Assembly (NCBI RefSeq): GCF_007971385.1
Contig: NZ_CP042434.1
Location: 1,798,001-1,862,000 of the forward strand
Length of the DNA: 64,000 nucleotides
Origin: Arachidicoccus ginsenosidivorans
GTDB lineage: Bacteria; Bacteroidota; Bacteroidia; Chitinophagales; Chitinophagaceae
Direction: 5' to 3'
Both the position numbers and the translations under genes were made by a program. The notes below the pieces were generated by a model. The model saw only the letters and a program-made list of their open reading frames with translations. It ran no database searches and was not told where the DNA came from. Positions 1 through 8,087 of the stretch are shown in pieces (the first letter of the stretch is position 1; each line of letters starts with the position of its first letter).

Positions 1-51
1 ATTGGAAAATGCCTTGATAGCCTCAAAACGCTCTAATTTATGTTTTCCCAT
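1..51 (-). CDS. trmB: tRNA (guanine-N7)-methyltransferase, N-terminal fragment (probable)
   Basis: Only the first 17 codons lie in the window; the gene runs off the left edge. The reading starts at an ATG whose complement is at 49-51 and gives MGKHKLERFEAIKAFSN. An MG-x-x-KL-x-RF opening followed by a Phe-rich stretch is typical of Bacteroidota TrmB, the SAM-dependent enzyme that makes m7G46 in tRNA. No catalytic part is visible, so this rests on the N-terminal signature alone. It is divergent from tatD with about 60 bp between the starts, so both promoters must be packed into that gap. Confidence 0.5.
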   Translation of the reverse strand, partial: MGKHKLERFEAIKAFSN

Positions 52-101
52 GGGTGCAAAGGTAAAAAAGCCGCCAATAATCCCATTAAATTGTTTCGGC
101 T

Positions 102-109
102 TAATTTTG
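102..109 (+). promoter_or_regulatory. Possible -7 box of tatD
   Basis: TAATTTTG fits the Bacteroidota primary-sigma -7 consensus TAnnTTTG. It ends only four bases before the tatD ATG at 114, so a transcript from it would have almost no 5' leader. No convincing -33 TTTG was found at the usual distance. Confidence 0.3.
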
Positions 110-113
110 CATT

Positions 114-884
114 ATGCAATTAATAGATACACACACGCACCTTTATTCTGAAGAGTTTAAAAACGACCTTCCAGAAGTTATGCAACGGGCTGACAAAGCC
201 AGCATTAAACAATTTTACCTCCCCGCAATAGATAGCAGCACTCATGAAGCGATGATAGCCTTGGAAGTAGCTTACCCTGACAGTTGCCACGCGATGATGG
301 GACTGCACCCTTGCAGTGTGAAAGAGGACTTTCAAAAAGAACTCAATATCATCAAAGACTGGCTGGACAAAAGACCATTTGTAGCTATTGGTGAAATCGG
401 ACTGGACTTTTATTGGGATAAAACCCATATCGAGCAGCAATACGAAGCCTTTAAGATTCAGATGGAGTGGGCGCTGGAAAGAGATTTACCAATTGCCATC
501 CATGCCAGGGAGTCCCTGGATGAATGTATCGCCACCGTCAAACCCTTTTCTAAGAGAGGGCTTAAAGGCATTTTTCACTGTTTTGGTGGTACTACTGAGC
601 AAGCAAAGGCGATCATAGATCTGAATTTTTACCTGGGAATAGGTGGGGTTTTCACCTTTAAAAAGGCCAATATGCCAGAAGTATTAAAAGATATCTCCCT
701 GAATCATATTGTTTTAGAGACTGATGCGCCTTATTTAGCCCCTGTACCTTACCGAGGAAAAAGAAATGAATCCGCCTATTTGCTCTATGTTGCCGAGGCG
801 CTGGCAAATTCAAAAGAAATTTCGCTGGAAGAACTGGCCAACATTACCACTGGCAATGCTAAAAAGATCTTTAAAGCCCAGTAA
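114..884 (+). CDS. tatD: TatD family metal-dependent DNase/hydrolase
   Basis: A 256-residue TIM-barrel amidohydrolase of the TatD family, usual length about 250-265. Metal-binding residues are visible in order: H7 and H9 in DTHTHL, E94 in GEIGLD, H130 in AIHARES, H155 in IFHCFGG and D204 in LETDAPYLAP. TatD enzymes are cytoplasmic Mg-dependent 3'-5' exonucleases acting on single-stranded DNA or RNA, with roles proposed in DNA repair and quality control. The ATG at 114 is the natural start because the protein opens directly with the first motif. It stands alone on the plus strand, divergent from the probable trmB. A long hairpin about 50 bp past the stop may end transcription. Confidence 0.93.
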   Translation: MQLIDTHTHLYSEEFKNDLPEVMQRADKASIKQFYLPAIDSSTHEAMIALEVAYPDSCHAMMGLHPCSVKEDFQKELNIIKDWLDKRPFVAIGEIGLDFYWDKTHIEQQYEAFKIQMEWALERDLPIAIHARESLDECIATVKPFSKRGLKGIFHCFGGTTEQAKAIIDLNFYLGIGGVFTFKKANMPEVLKDISLNHIVLETDAPYLAPVPYRGKRNESAYLLYVAEALANSKEISLEELANITTGNAKKIFKAQ

Positions 885-933
885 TAAATGCTTTACAGAT
901 TAGCCATTTCTTAAAAACCCTTTTCTTAAAAAA

Positions 934-986
934 TAGATTCGACAGCATCGGCCCCATTAATTGCGGCAATGGCCGGTGCTAATCTA
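934..986 (+). terminator. Long imperfect hairpin downstream of tatD
   Basis: TAGATT (934-939) pairs with AATCTA (981-986), and inside it AGCATCGGCC pairs with GGCCGGTGCT with one G-U pair. Only a weak T-rich stretch follows, so factor-independent termination is possible but not compelling. Confidence 0.4.
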
Positions 987-1135
987 TAGTATTGATTTTA
1001 AGTAGGCAGTTAAGATGGCAAGCACTAAATTCACTGTGATGATAGATCGAATGCGCCCAATTAAAATATAATCAATCGCTCCATTTAAATTAAACCAATT
1101 GATAATAGCAATACCCTTCTGACTGCATTAATCAG

Positions 1136-1170
1136 GCAATTATTAGCTGATTAAATCAGCTAATAATTGC
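1136..1170. repeat. Perfect 35-bp palindrome
   Basis: Two 17-base arms (GCAATTATTAGCTGATT and its exact reverse complement) flank one central base. It sits in the gene-free stretch 885-1297, about 130 bp before the start of the DUF4168 gene. No T-run follows, so it is not a standard terminator. It could be an operator for a dimeric regulator or a cruciform-forming element. The rest of this gap holds only the tatD hairpin and the promoter below. Confidence 0.8.
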
Positions 1171-1241
1171 TATTAACAACGAATTTGTTCTTTCTTACAG
1201 AAGCTCTAACAGTATAATGCCATGTTAGGCGCATTTATTGG

Positions 1242-1249
1242 TAGGTTTG
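1242..1249 (+). promoter_or_regulatory. -7 box of the DUF4168 gene
   Basis: TAGGTTTG matches TAnnTTTG. It predicts transcription starting near 1255 and hence translation from the ATG at 1298, not from the upstream in-frame TTG at 1238, which would lie inside the promoter. Confidence 0.4.
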
Positions 1250-1297
1250 ATATTAGAAACGATTATTACTCAATTGAATAATCAAATAAAAACCTTT

Positions 1298-1861
1298 ATG
1301 AAATACACTATGAATTTAAAATTAATGATGAAAAAATGTGCGGTCGCTTCTGCACTGGGATTTTTTTTGTACGCGTTCGGTGGTACAACCACTGCAACGG
1401 CTCAAAATACAGTTCCACAACAACCCCAACAGCAGCCGGTCAAAACAGACTATTCGGATAGTATGCTTAAAGCCTTTCTGGATGTAAACATAAAACTTCA
1501 GCCCCTACAGCAAACAGCACAGCAACATATTGTAAAATCAATCGAATCCTCTGGCATTACTATTGACCGCTTTAGGGAAATTGCACAAGCGCAGCAAGAA
1601 GGTAAACAACAAACCTTATCGGCAAAAGACAGTACAGCCTTCAATAAAGCAGCGGAACAGGTAATGAAGGAAAAAGAAGCAGTAGATTCTCAGATGGCCA
1701 ACATTATCCAAAAGGAAGGAATGGATCTTCAAACATTTCAGGGAATCGCCATGGCTTATCAACAAAGCCCTGAAATCCAAGAAAAATTAAATAAAATGAT
1801 TAGCGCAAAACAACAAAATGTGGATTCCACCGCTGAGCAACCAGCCTCACCCACTAAATAA
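1298..1861 (+). CDS. DUF4168 domain-containing secreted protein
   Basis: About 187 residues from the ATG at 1298 (MKYTMNLKLMMKK). The frame is open up to a TTG at 1238, but that lies in the promoter; starts at 1310, 1325 or 1328 also remain possible. The N-terminus has a basic segment followed by a hydrophobic stretch and an ATAQ cleavage site, so it is exported by Sec to the periplasm or beyond. A Gln/Pro-rich linker (QQPQQQP) leads into a helical domain of the DUF4168 type, with repeated Gln-rich helices and a pattern of about 50 residues occurring twice (around DSMLKAF and around FNKAAEQV). The function of DUF4168 is unknown. The gene stands alone and ends in a clear terminator. Confidence 0.75.
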   Translation: MKYTMNLKLMMKKCAVASALGFFLYAFGGTTTATAQNTVPQQPQQQPVKTDYSDSMLKAFLDVNIKLQPLQQTAQQHIVKSIESSGITIDRFREIAQAQQEGKQQTLSAKDSTAFNKAAEQVMKEKEAVDSQMANIIQKEGMDLQTFQGIAMAYQQSPEIQEKLNKMISAKQQNVDSTAEQPASPTK

Positions 1862-1939
1862 TAAATAAATCTACAAGCCCATAAAATAGGTATTAGCTGA
1901 AAAAGTCGTTTTATTAAAAGCCGGCTAATCTAAAAAGAC

Positions 1940-1995
1940 AAAGACCAGTATTCCGTGAATAAAGTTAACCGGAATGCTGGTCTTTAATTTTTCTT
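1940..1995 (+). terminator. Rho-independent terminator after the DUF4168 gene
   Basis: A 16-bp stem (AAAGACCAGTATTCCG with CGGAATGCTGGTCTTT, one G-U pair) with a 14-base loop is followed by AATTTTTCTT. The stretch from here to the tRNA at 2270 holds no gene that I can see. Confidence 0.8.
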
Positions 1996-2244
1996 AGCCA
2001 AGCCAAAAATGACAATAAGCTACCAATAATAACTACAAAATTGATTTACAATCACTTATGCATAAACTCCCTTAATTGGAATTTATTTACTTCTCGGGAA
2101 AAATTGAAAAGAGGCCGACTATCGGCAAATACTGCCTAGATAGTTGCAAAAACAAAAGTATTCACCATAGTCAGCCAGAATGACTACAGATAGGTAAGGG
2201 AAGATATTTAAAGCAAAAATGTTAGTAATTTATCCAGAAGCCCT

Positions 2245-2252
2245 TATATTTG
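2245..2252 (+). promoter_or_regulatory. -7 box of tRNA-Ser
   Basis: TATATTTG matches TAnnTTTG and ends 18 bp before the mature 5' end of the tRNA, a fitting distance for a short leader. Confidence 0.55.
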
Positions 2253-2269
2253 CACTCCCAAAGGAAAAA

Positions 2270-2356
2270 GGAGACGTGTCCGAGTGGTTGAAGGAGCACG
2301 CCTGGAAAGTGTGTATACGGGAAACTGTATCGAGAGTTCGAATCTCTCCGTCTCCG
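2270..2356 (+). tRNA. tRNA-Ser (anticodon GGA)
   Basis: An 87-nt class II tRNA. The acceptor arm GGAGACG (2270-2276) pairs with CGTCTCC (2349-2355), with discriminator G at 2356. The anticodon stem CACGC/GTGTG encloses the loop CTGGAAA, anticodon GGA, reading UCC/UCU. A long variable arm (TATACGGGAAACTGTA region) and the T-loop GTTCGAATC are present. CCA is not encoded, as is common in Bacteroidota. Short open frames across this locus are artefacts. Confidence 0.96.
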
Positions 2357-2360
2357 CTGA

Positions 2361-2392
2361 GCGGGTCTTCATTAAGAAGACCCGCTTTTTTT
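2361..2392 (+). terminator. Terminator of tRNA-Ser
   Basis: A perfect 10-bp stem (GCGGGTCTTC / GAAGACCCGC) with loop ATTAA is followed by seven T residues, four bases after the tRNA. Confidence 0.92.
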
Positions 2393-2565
2393 CAACCACC
2401 AGCAACCAGACGAGTCTAATCCCCAGCTCCCACAAGAAAGTACAATTGCTTTTCACGCTGGCTAAATGCAATTATGGTTGAACTTGTTGAATAAGCCAAC
2501 AATAGAGCATCGATGCTGACCGGCTTTGAAAAAGCAATTATTCTGAGCATATAAAATTTGTGGCA

Positions 2566-4014
2566 CTATTTAAAAAGATCCTCCATTACAACCTCTGAAG
2601 TAATGCGCCCTGTATAATTTATGTTCAGCTTAGTCCCAAAAGTAGTAATCATTGTAGGGAAAATCGTCTTCTTGGTTCCAGTTTGGTCCTTAAATATTTG
2701 AATTTCCCTATCTATCTCACCAGCATAGTCCTTATCTATTGTAAATTCATTTTTGGAAAACTTGATTTCACAAACATTGATACTGTGATCCTTACGATCC
2801 AGTAATAAATCAATCTGCGCACCTGTTTCACCTTGCTTCGCAACATATCTCCAAGTAGACTCTTCCGTATAAATTCCAGAAATACCCAAGGCCTGTTTAA
2901 TTTGTGCTACATGCTTTTGACAAATCGCCTCGAAAACAAAGCCACACCAACTAACGTAGGATTGACTTTCAGCAATTTTATGCCACGTTTCCCTACCTGT
3001 CGCTCTTCGTCCCTGAACGAATCGCAAATAGAAGATGCTATATTCATCCGTTAATTTATAAATACCAACTCTATTTGCCTTCCCAAAAGGAAGGTAGTAA
3101 GTTATAAATCCAGACTCTTCAAGTTCATCAAATATTTGTGTTGTTGTACCACCCGTTGTAAAATTTAACTTTGAAATAAGTTCCGACCTGCTCATTCCTA
3201 TTTGTTTTTTTGACAACTCCTTTACAATAGCTTCATGTTTGCCAGCATTATTAAACAAAGACTGATATAAAACTTCAAATTCCTTTCTAAGTGCGCCGTC
3301 CTTCTCAAAAAACAAATGATCAATAATCTGATTTGAACTTTGCCCAATTTCTATTTTTTTTAAATAATGAGGGATTCCACCTAAAGCCATATATATTTTT
3401 AATAACTGCATTGGGTCAAGAATGATTCCTCGACTTATAAGGTATTGCTGTGTTTCTTTTAAATTAAAAGGATACAATCTAATCGTTTGGCTTACTCTAT
3501 TATGCAGGCCACCTCTATCATAAAGAACATTTCTAATCATCCAGGATGCAGCTGATCCACATATTATAACTTTCAAAGTAGATTTACGAGAAGCCCACGT
3601 GTTCCACCAGTGCGCAAAAGCCGACAAAAACCCAGATTTTGGTGTATGAATCCAGGGAAATTCATCAAACAGAATAACCTTCGGCTCGCCATTTAAATTC
3701 TCTTCAAGAAACCGACTCAGTATTATAAATGCGTCATGCCAGCTATTAGGTGGTGCAATGGGTACCGATAGTTTCATCGCCATTTGCAATGCAGCACTAA
3801 AATTTGACAACTGAGTCTTTAAATTCTTGCCAGAAGCGCCTGCAAATTGAAATAAAAGTTCCTTTTCAAAATAATTACGTATCAAAAATGTCTTACCAAT
3901 TCTGGGACGCCCAACAATTGCGACTAATTCAGCCTCTTTTGATTCTAGCACCTCTCTAAGGATTTTCTTCTCTGCCTCTCGGCCTATAATAGTTTCAGAC
4001 ATCAAAAGATGCAT
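2566..4014 (-). CDS. AAA/STAND-type ATPase with C-terminal DUF234 (PD-(D/E)XK-like) domain
   Basis: 482 residues; the real start may be the fifth codon (MSETIIGRE, 4002), since family members begin just before the GREAE motif. An archaeal-type ATPase domain (PF01637-like) carries Walker A GRPRIGKT (35-42) and Walker B VILFDE (113-118). A winged-helix part follows (about 260-340). The C-terminal DUF234 region shows D402 in GAQIDLLLDR and E416-x-K418 in CEIKFS, the spacing of a PD-(D/E)XK nuclease core. The family is patchily distributed and lineage-expanded; its function is not settled, with mobile or defence-like roles suggested. No partner gene adjoins it. Its upstream region is a four-unit palindromic tandem repeat starting about 40 bp before the start codon, which probably controls it or is its target. 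Confidence 0.82.
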   Translation of the reverse strand: MHLLMSETIIGREAEKKILREVLESKEAELVAIVGRPRIGKTFLIRNYFEKELLFQFAGASGKNLKTQLSNFSAALQMAMKLSVPIAPPNSWHDAFIILSRFLEENLNGEPKVILFDEFPWIHTPKSGFLSAFAHWWNTWASRKSTLKVIICGSAASWMIRNVLYDRGGLHNRVSQTIRLYPFNLKETQQYLISRGIILDPMQLLKIYMALGGIPHYLKKIEIGQSSNQIIDHLFFEKDGALRKEFEVLYQSLFNNAGKHEAIVKELSKKQIGMSRSELISKLNFTTGGTTTQIFDELEESGFITYYLPFGKANRVGIYKLTDEYSIFYLRFVQGRRATGRETWHKIAESQSYVSWCGFVFEAICQKHVAQIKQALGISGIYTEESTWRYVAKQGETGAQIDLLLDRKDHSINVCEIKFSKNEFTIDKDYAGEIDREIQIFKDQTGTKKTIFPTMITTFGTKLNINYTGRITSEVVMEDLFK

Positions 4015-4055
4015 TTAAATTGCCAAAACTGTCCCCGAATTTACCTCGTAAAAAG

Positions 4056-4267
4056 TTATGGACAATTATAAACACCTATATTCGTCCATAACTAGAAAAA
4101 ATACAGACTTATGGACAATTATAATTACTTATAATTGTCCATAACTACAAATATTTACCACTTATGGACAAATATACAACTCTATAAACGTCCATAACTA
4201 CAAAAAAATATCATTTATGGACAAATATGCCTCGATAAGCGTTCATAACTTAAAAATCTAATAGCAA
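4056..4267. repeat. Four 53-bp tandem repeats, each with inverted ends
   Basis: Units begin at 4056, 4109, 4162 and 4215, an exact 53-bp period. Each unit starts TTATGGAC and carries GTCCATAA (GTTCATAA in unit 4) 26-28 bp later, so each forms a hairpin or operator-like palindrome. Unit 2 is perfect over 16-bp arms (4109-4124 with 4129-4144). Conservation is highest in the arms; the A/T-rich spacers drift. The array lies directly upstream of the ATPase-nuclease gene, in its promoter region. The remaining gap to 4529 holds nothing else clear except the 11-mer CAAGTTACAAC occurring twice. Confidence 0.9.
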
Positions 4268-4529
4268 GTTACAACAAACTAATATATTGTTAATATTCAA
4301 ACGATTCAATGGTCATCAGATCCATGGCCAACAACATTATTTTAGCTTCTCTATGGTGATTCTGCCTAAACGCAACCTCAAATTAATCCATTACAAAGAT
4401 GCCATAACAAGTTACAACCCACCACAATCATTTACCAGACGAATGGCATTTTGAATTCCACACCTCAGTAAACGACTCTAAATTGTCAAAAAAATTTCAT
4501 GATATATCTGCCCGTTTAGGACAACAAAA

Positions 4530-5474
4530 TCACTTCAATGCGTTTTCTGCATACGCTAGGCATTTTTTCACCTCTTGAACCGGACTTGAACCAGCAGGGA
4601 TATTATATTCCAATTCAATTGTAGCTGGGAATTTATATTTATTTTGCCTAATCAAATTAAGAATTTCTTTAATAGGGGTATCACCTTGCCCCCAAGGCAC
4701 ATTTTGTCCACCATCTGCCTTAGTTTTACGGTCTTTGATATGAAGCGATGTAATGCGATCGTGCTTATTTTTAATCAATGCTAATAAGCTTTCAGGTGTA
4801 TTTCCATTGCCTGAGGCAATATAATGCCCACAATCAAGATTCATAGTATTATACTGAGATTGGCTTAATGCGGTATCCCAAGCAGTATCGGTTGCCTGCG
4901 TATGTGCATGATAACCGATATACAGCTTATGCTTCTCCCCGAATTTACCCAGTCTGGCTGACTGCGCAGCATCGCCTGGTAATTCAACTGTTACGACATC
5001 CGACCCAAGCGCTCTAGTTGCATTCATAGCATAATCAATCTCCGCATCTGTATTATGCTTATTGAGCGCATCTGGTTTAAAAGCATAAATTGTTACTCCA
5101 GCGCGGTTAAACATTTTACGAACCTCCTTAAACTTATCCATACTTACAGTAGCACGCCACTCTGCCACCTTGGAACGATCAGCAGGCTTCCCTGCATAAT
5201 CTTCTACAGCGTCCCCCATTAATTCAATCGCATTAATACCACTTTCAACTACGTATTGCAGAATTTGCTTTATGTCACCCGGCATATCGCGATAGGAATA
5301 CGTTATTACCCCTATTTGAACTCCATGAAATTTGGAATTAGGGCGATGTGGTAGTGTAAGAGATCTGGCAAAACCATATTTACCTGCAGCAATAACTGCC
5401 ATAGAAGCAAAAAGACTTTTCTTTAAGAATTCCCGGCGGAGCAATGTATCCGGCCCATCATTTTGAATAGACAT
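4530..5474 (-). CDS. Sugar phosphate isomerase/epimerase-like protein, Tat-exported
   Basis: 314 residues from the ATG at 5474 (MSIQNDG); an upstream in-frame ATG at 5516 would place a charged tail before the export signal and is less likely. The N-terminus has a twin-arginine signal (LLRREFLKKS, then a hydrophobic stretch), so the folded protein is exported. The body is a xylose-isomerase-like TIM barrel (AP_endonuc_2 fold), with ELMGDAVEDYAG, YHAHTQATDTAWD, NLDCGHYIASG and SLHIKDRKTK carrying the usual metal-ligand positions. Such proteins often convert keto-sugars or inositols in the periplasm, but the substrate is unknown here. It stands alone, with AT-rich gaps on both sides. Confidence 0.82.
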   Translation of the reverse strand: MSIQNDGPDTLLRREFLKKSLFASMAVIAAGKYGFARSLTLPHRPNSKFHGVQIGVITYSYRDMPGDIKQILQYVVESGINAIELMGDAVEDYAGKPADRSKVAEWRATVSMDKFKEVRKMFNRAGVTIYAFKPDALNKHNTDAEIDYAMNATRALGSDVVTVELPGDAAQSARLGKFGEKHKLYIGYHAHTQATDTAWDTALSQSQYNTMNLDCGHYIASGNGNTPESLLALIKNKHDRITSLHIKDRKTKADGGQNVPWGQGDTPIKEILNLIRQNKYKFPATIELEYNIPAGSSPVQEVKKCLAYAENALK

Positions 5475-5516
5475 CAGTTTTAAGATTTTGACAATGAGAT
5501 AATAATAGCATAACAA

Positions 5517-6107
5517 ATATAATCAAAAAATGCAATTCATCTCTAAATTTACAACCCAGATCCTGGTAATAAGTCCGACAAAATCATTTAATACACCCCT
5601 GCGAAGATTTGGCAATATTTAAAAAAAACCAGTCAAAACAACCAAGAAACGGGTAGTTTATACCTAATAATCCGGTAAGCCTATATTAAATTTAAAATTC
5701 AAATCATTTCAGAAAAATGGGTTTTTACTTTAAACAGAATTAATTAAATCTCCATTTAATTCTCCATGAAATTTTTGGAATTTAACTAATTACTACCTTC
5801 CCCTTGTAAACCATATAAAATATACATTCAATTAGAAAAAAATGCGATAAAATTCAATACCACTCAACTTCCTGTTACTTTATAAGTAGTATAATTTCTT
5901 CAGTGCATGTCCAGTTTAATTGAAGAAGTAAGGACATCCAAATACTTATATCATTATATAATCCACCAAATAAAACATTATTAATTTAAAAAATCTAATA
6001 CAGCTGAATATCAATGTTTTAGATCATACAAAATACTAATCATAGCACTATATGATCAATTAAATGAAAAAGAAAACCAATTCAATAACAATTAAAACCA
6101 AAAGAAA
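5517..6107. other. Gene-free AT-rich spacer
   Basis: About 590 bp between divergent genes. No open frame with family character, repeat or clear terminator was seen. It must hold the promoters of the isomerase-like gene and the AraC regulator. Confidence 0.6.
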
Positions 6108-7144
6108 ATGGAAGAAAACTTCTTATCAGAATTACAACAATTGGAAATTGGGGACTTAAAAGGTAACCTATTCAAGGTCGAAGCGGGATTTCCAAAACAG
6201 GAACAGTATAAATCCAATAGGGTCAACAATACAATTCCATATTATATTCGGCTAAATAGCAAGAACGTCATTATTTTCCAAATAATTGATCTAGGTATCG
6301 GCTGCAGCGTCATTAGTGACTATATCTTTCACCAACCAATGGAACTATATTGCAATATACAATCTAAAGTTTTGGAACTATTTACAACACTATATGGCTC
6401 CATCTACTTTCATGTGGAACACGATAAAACTAGAGCAGCCCATAGTGGTTATTTCAATTTAATCGCTGCGCCTGCCATTTCCAACAGAGCTACGGTACCT
6501 GCTGGAAAAATACGAACCCTAGATACACACATTGACCCAAGTTATCTAGATTCACTTTGCCCAACCAATCCTGTTTTAAGGAAAATTATAGAAGCCAACA
6601 ATAGTGGCAATAGGGCAACTTTACATGAAGATAATGGCCAAATGACCTTACATTCAGCCGTTCTTGCATATCAGTTCATTAACGCCGTGGACAAAAAAAA
6701 TCCAATAATAGCAGAAAAGAAAAAACTATTTGAGCAGTGGTTTAAAAGCCTATTAAATCCTACAGGGATTACTATGGCAGCAAGCAAATTCACGCACGAA
6801 AAATTGGATCAATTGCACATCTGTTAGACCATATAAATGAATATATGGACACTAATTTTAAGATTACCGATCTAATATCGGAAAGTGCAAAAATCCACCA
6901 GCTTACACAAAACGACATAAATAGGGGTATTCAATTAATCTTTGGAAAGACCGCTGCCAAGTATATCAAAGATTGTAAAATGCTGGAAGCAAAAAGACTA
7001 TTAGACCACGGTAAGTCAGAAAGTGAAGTAGCCAACTTGGTTGGATATGGCCATTTGACTCATTTTGTGCGTGATTTCAAACTATATTTTAAAATTTCTT
7101 TGAAGGAGTATAAAGCCCAATTGAAGAAAAATATTCCTAAATAA
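6108..7144 (+). pseudogene. AraC family transcriptional regulator, frameshifted
   Basis: Two consecutive frames form one protein. The first (6108-6827) is a 239-residue N-terminal region of no recognised sensor family. The second (annotatable from 6845) holds the AraC-type double helix-turn-helix, with EAKRLLDHGKSESEVANLVGYGHLTHFVRDFKLYF as the second motif region. Reading back in the second frame gives GSIAHLLDHINEYMDTNF, the usual linker into the HTH. Adding one A to the A5 run at 6799-6803 joins the frames into an ordinary 345-residue AraC regulator. No slippery heptamer fits programmed frameshifting. It lies upstream of the DUF6520 gene on the same strand and facing the TlpA-SusCD unit, which it may regulate. 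Whether the lesion is real, phase-variable or a sequencing error is open. Confidence 0.82.
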
Positions 7145-7703
7145 TTATATTACAATAAATTACGAATTAGAAAGTGAAAATTGGTTACTAAAAAGGGTAT
7201 TAATTGGTTAAATAGAGTATCCTTTTTGGTCATATGCTTTATTCTTTAGATCCCACCTTTGTATTGCAAGAGGAATTACAGAAAGTATTCATGATAGAAT
7301 CTTTAAAGCTCCTCAGAAAAACAAAAGTGTACAGTAAAATTATGGATCTAAAATGCAATTTCATATTTCTGACATATTACAAAATAGGCTTTACCAGAAA
7401 TTAACAAATATTCTTGGCATCATAGCCCTCCCTTTCTGGAAAGTGCCATCTAGCATAGGAGATAGCATTCAAGTTCCAGGAATTGCACCAAATGACAATC
7501 GCAAAACAGAACCAAGAACAAATATAAGAGATTTTACTGGCAAATCGGGATTCATCTGTAGAAAGGTCTTTACCCACCAATTATTAAATTCCGGGTAAAG
7601 GCCAACAAACAGCAGATCATTAACGATTCTAGGTCTTTCTAAGAACGGCTCGCGCTTAAAAGAAGCGAGGAATCAAATTTCATTAAATGTCAAAAAAAAT
7701 GAC
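7145..7703. other. Intergenic stretch, possibly holding decayed coding sequence
   Basis: No recognisable gene. A plus-strand frame at 7353-7598 encodes 81 residues without family character. On the minus strand a frame around 7470-7630 reads like protein (GLYPEFNNWWVKTF) but meets a stop after about 55 codons. Neither is called as a gene. ATGTCA (7687-7692) and TGACAT (7700-7705) form an inverted repeat right at the start codon of the next gene. Confidence 0.35.
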
Positions 7704-8035
7704 ATGAAAAAGTATTAAAATTCATCCTGCCTTTATTAGCAGTTATAATCACTGTGGCAGGTGTATGGGCTATGCGCAATACTAACCGCATGAGCCAAAA
7801 TAGGATCCAAACTGAATACTATTACCATTATTCAGGTGACAATGCAGCATTAGCAGATTATAAAATACAAGGCAATTGGGAAAAAATTACAGATCCTGAT
7901 GAACCTGGTTGTGGAACCACTGGAGATCTACCTTGTGTTGTAACTTCACCTCAAAGTAGTGTTCAAGCCTTCGTTTCTTCAATTCAAACAACAAACGATG
8001 TAGAAGGTAACGAAATCAGTACAAGAACCCTTTAA
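7704..8035 (+). CDS. DUF6520-like secreted small peptide, start codon out of frame
   Basis: The open frame has no credible start of its own (first candidate GTG at 7754). Reading upstream it continues as KVLKFILPLLAVITVAGVWAM, a signal peptide, and an ATG at 7704 is one base out of frame across the A5 run 7707-7711. Adding one A gives a 110-residue protein beginning MKKVLKF. The mature part has a conserved-looking GCGTTGDLPCVV segment, typical of the Bacteroidota DUF6520/NVEALA-like group of small exported proteins with two cysteines. Such genes often sit beside TlpA/SusCD units, as here. Function unknown. A strong terminator follows. Confidence 0.55.
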
Positions 8036-8056
8036 AAACAAAATGGAATAAAAATG

Positions 8057-8087
8057 AGAGGATGGCAATGCCATCCTCTTTATTTTA
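8057..8087. terminator. Bidirectional terminator between convergent genes
   Basis: A perfect 10-bp stem (AGAGGATGGC / GCCATCCTCT) with a 3-base loop is followed by TTATTTTAT. It serves the DUF6520 gene and overlaps the stop of the susD-like gene on the other strand. Confidence 0.85.

Noticed and set aside
2219..2481. Short open frames across the tRNA-Ser locus
   Set aside because: They overlap a full-length tRNA and terminator; no protein family or codon pattern supports them.
4056..4267. CRISPR array
   Set aside because: Only four units, no unique spacers of constant length, spacer DNA itself is repetitive, and no cas genes are near.
6795..6833. Programmed -1 frameshifting in the AraC gene
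   Set aside because: The site does not fit an X-XXY-YYZ slippery heptamer in the zero frame; no downstream stem was seen.
7353..7598. 81-codon plus-strand frame
   Set aside because: No recognisable family, and an equally plausible but broken frame exists on the other strand.
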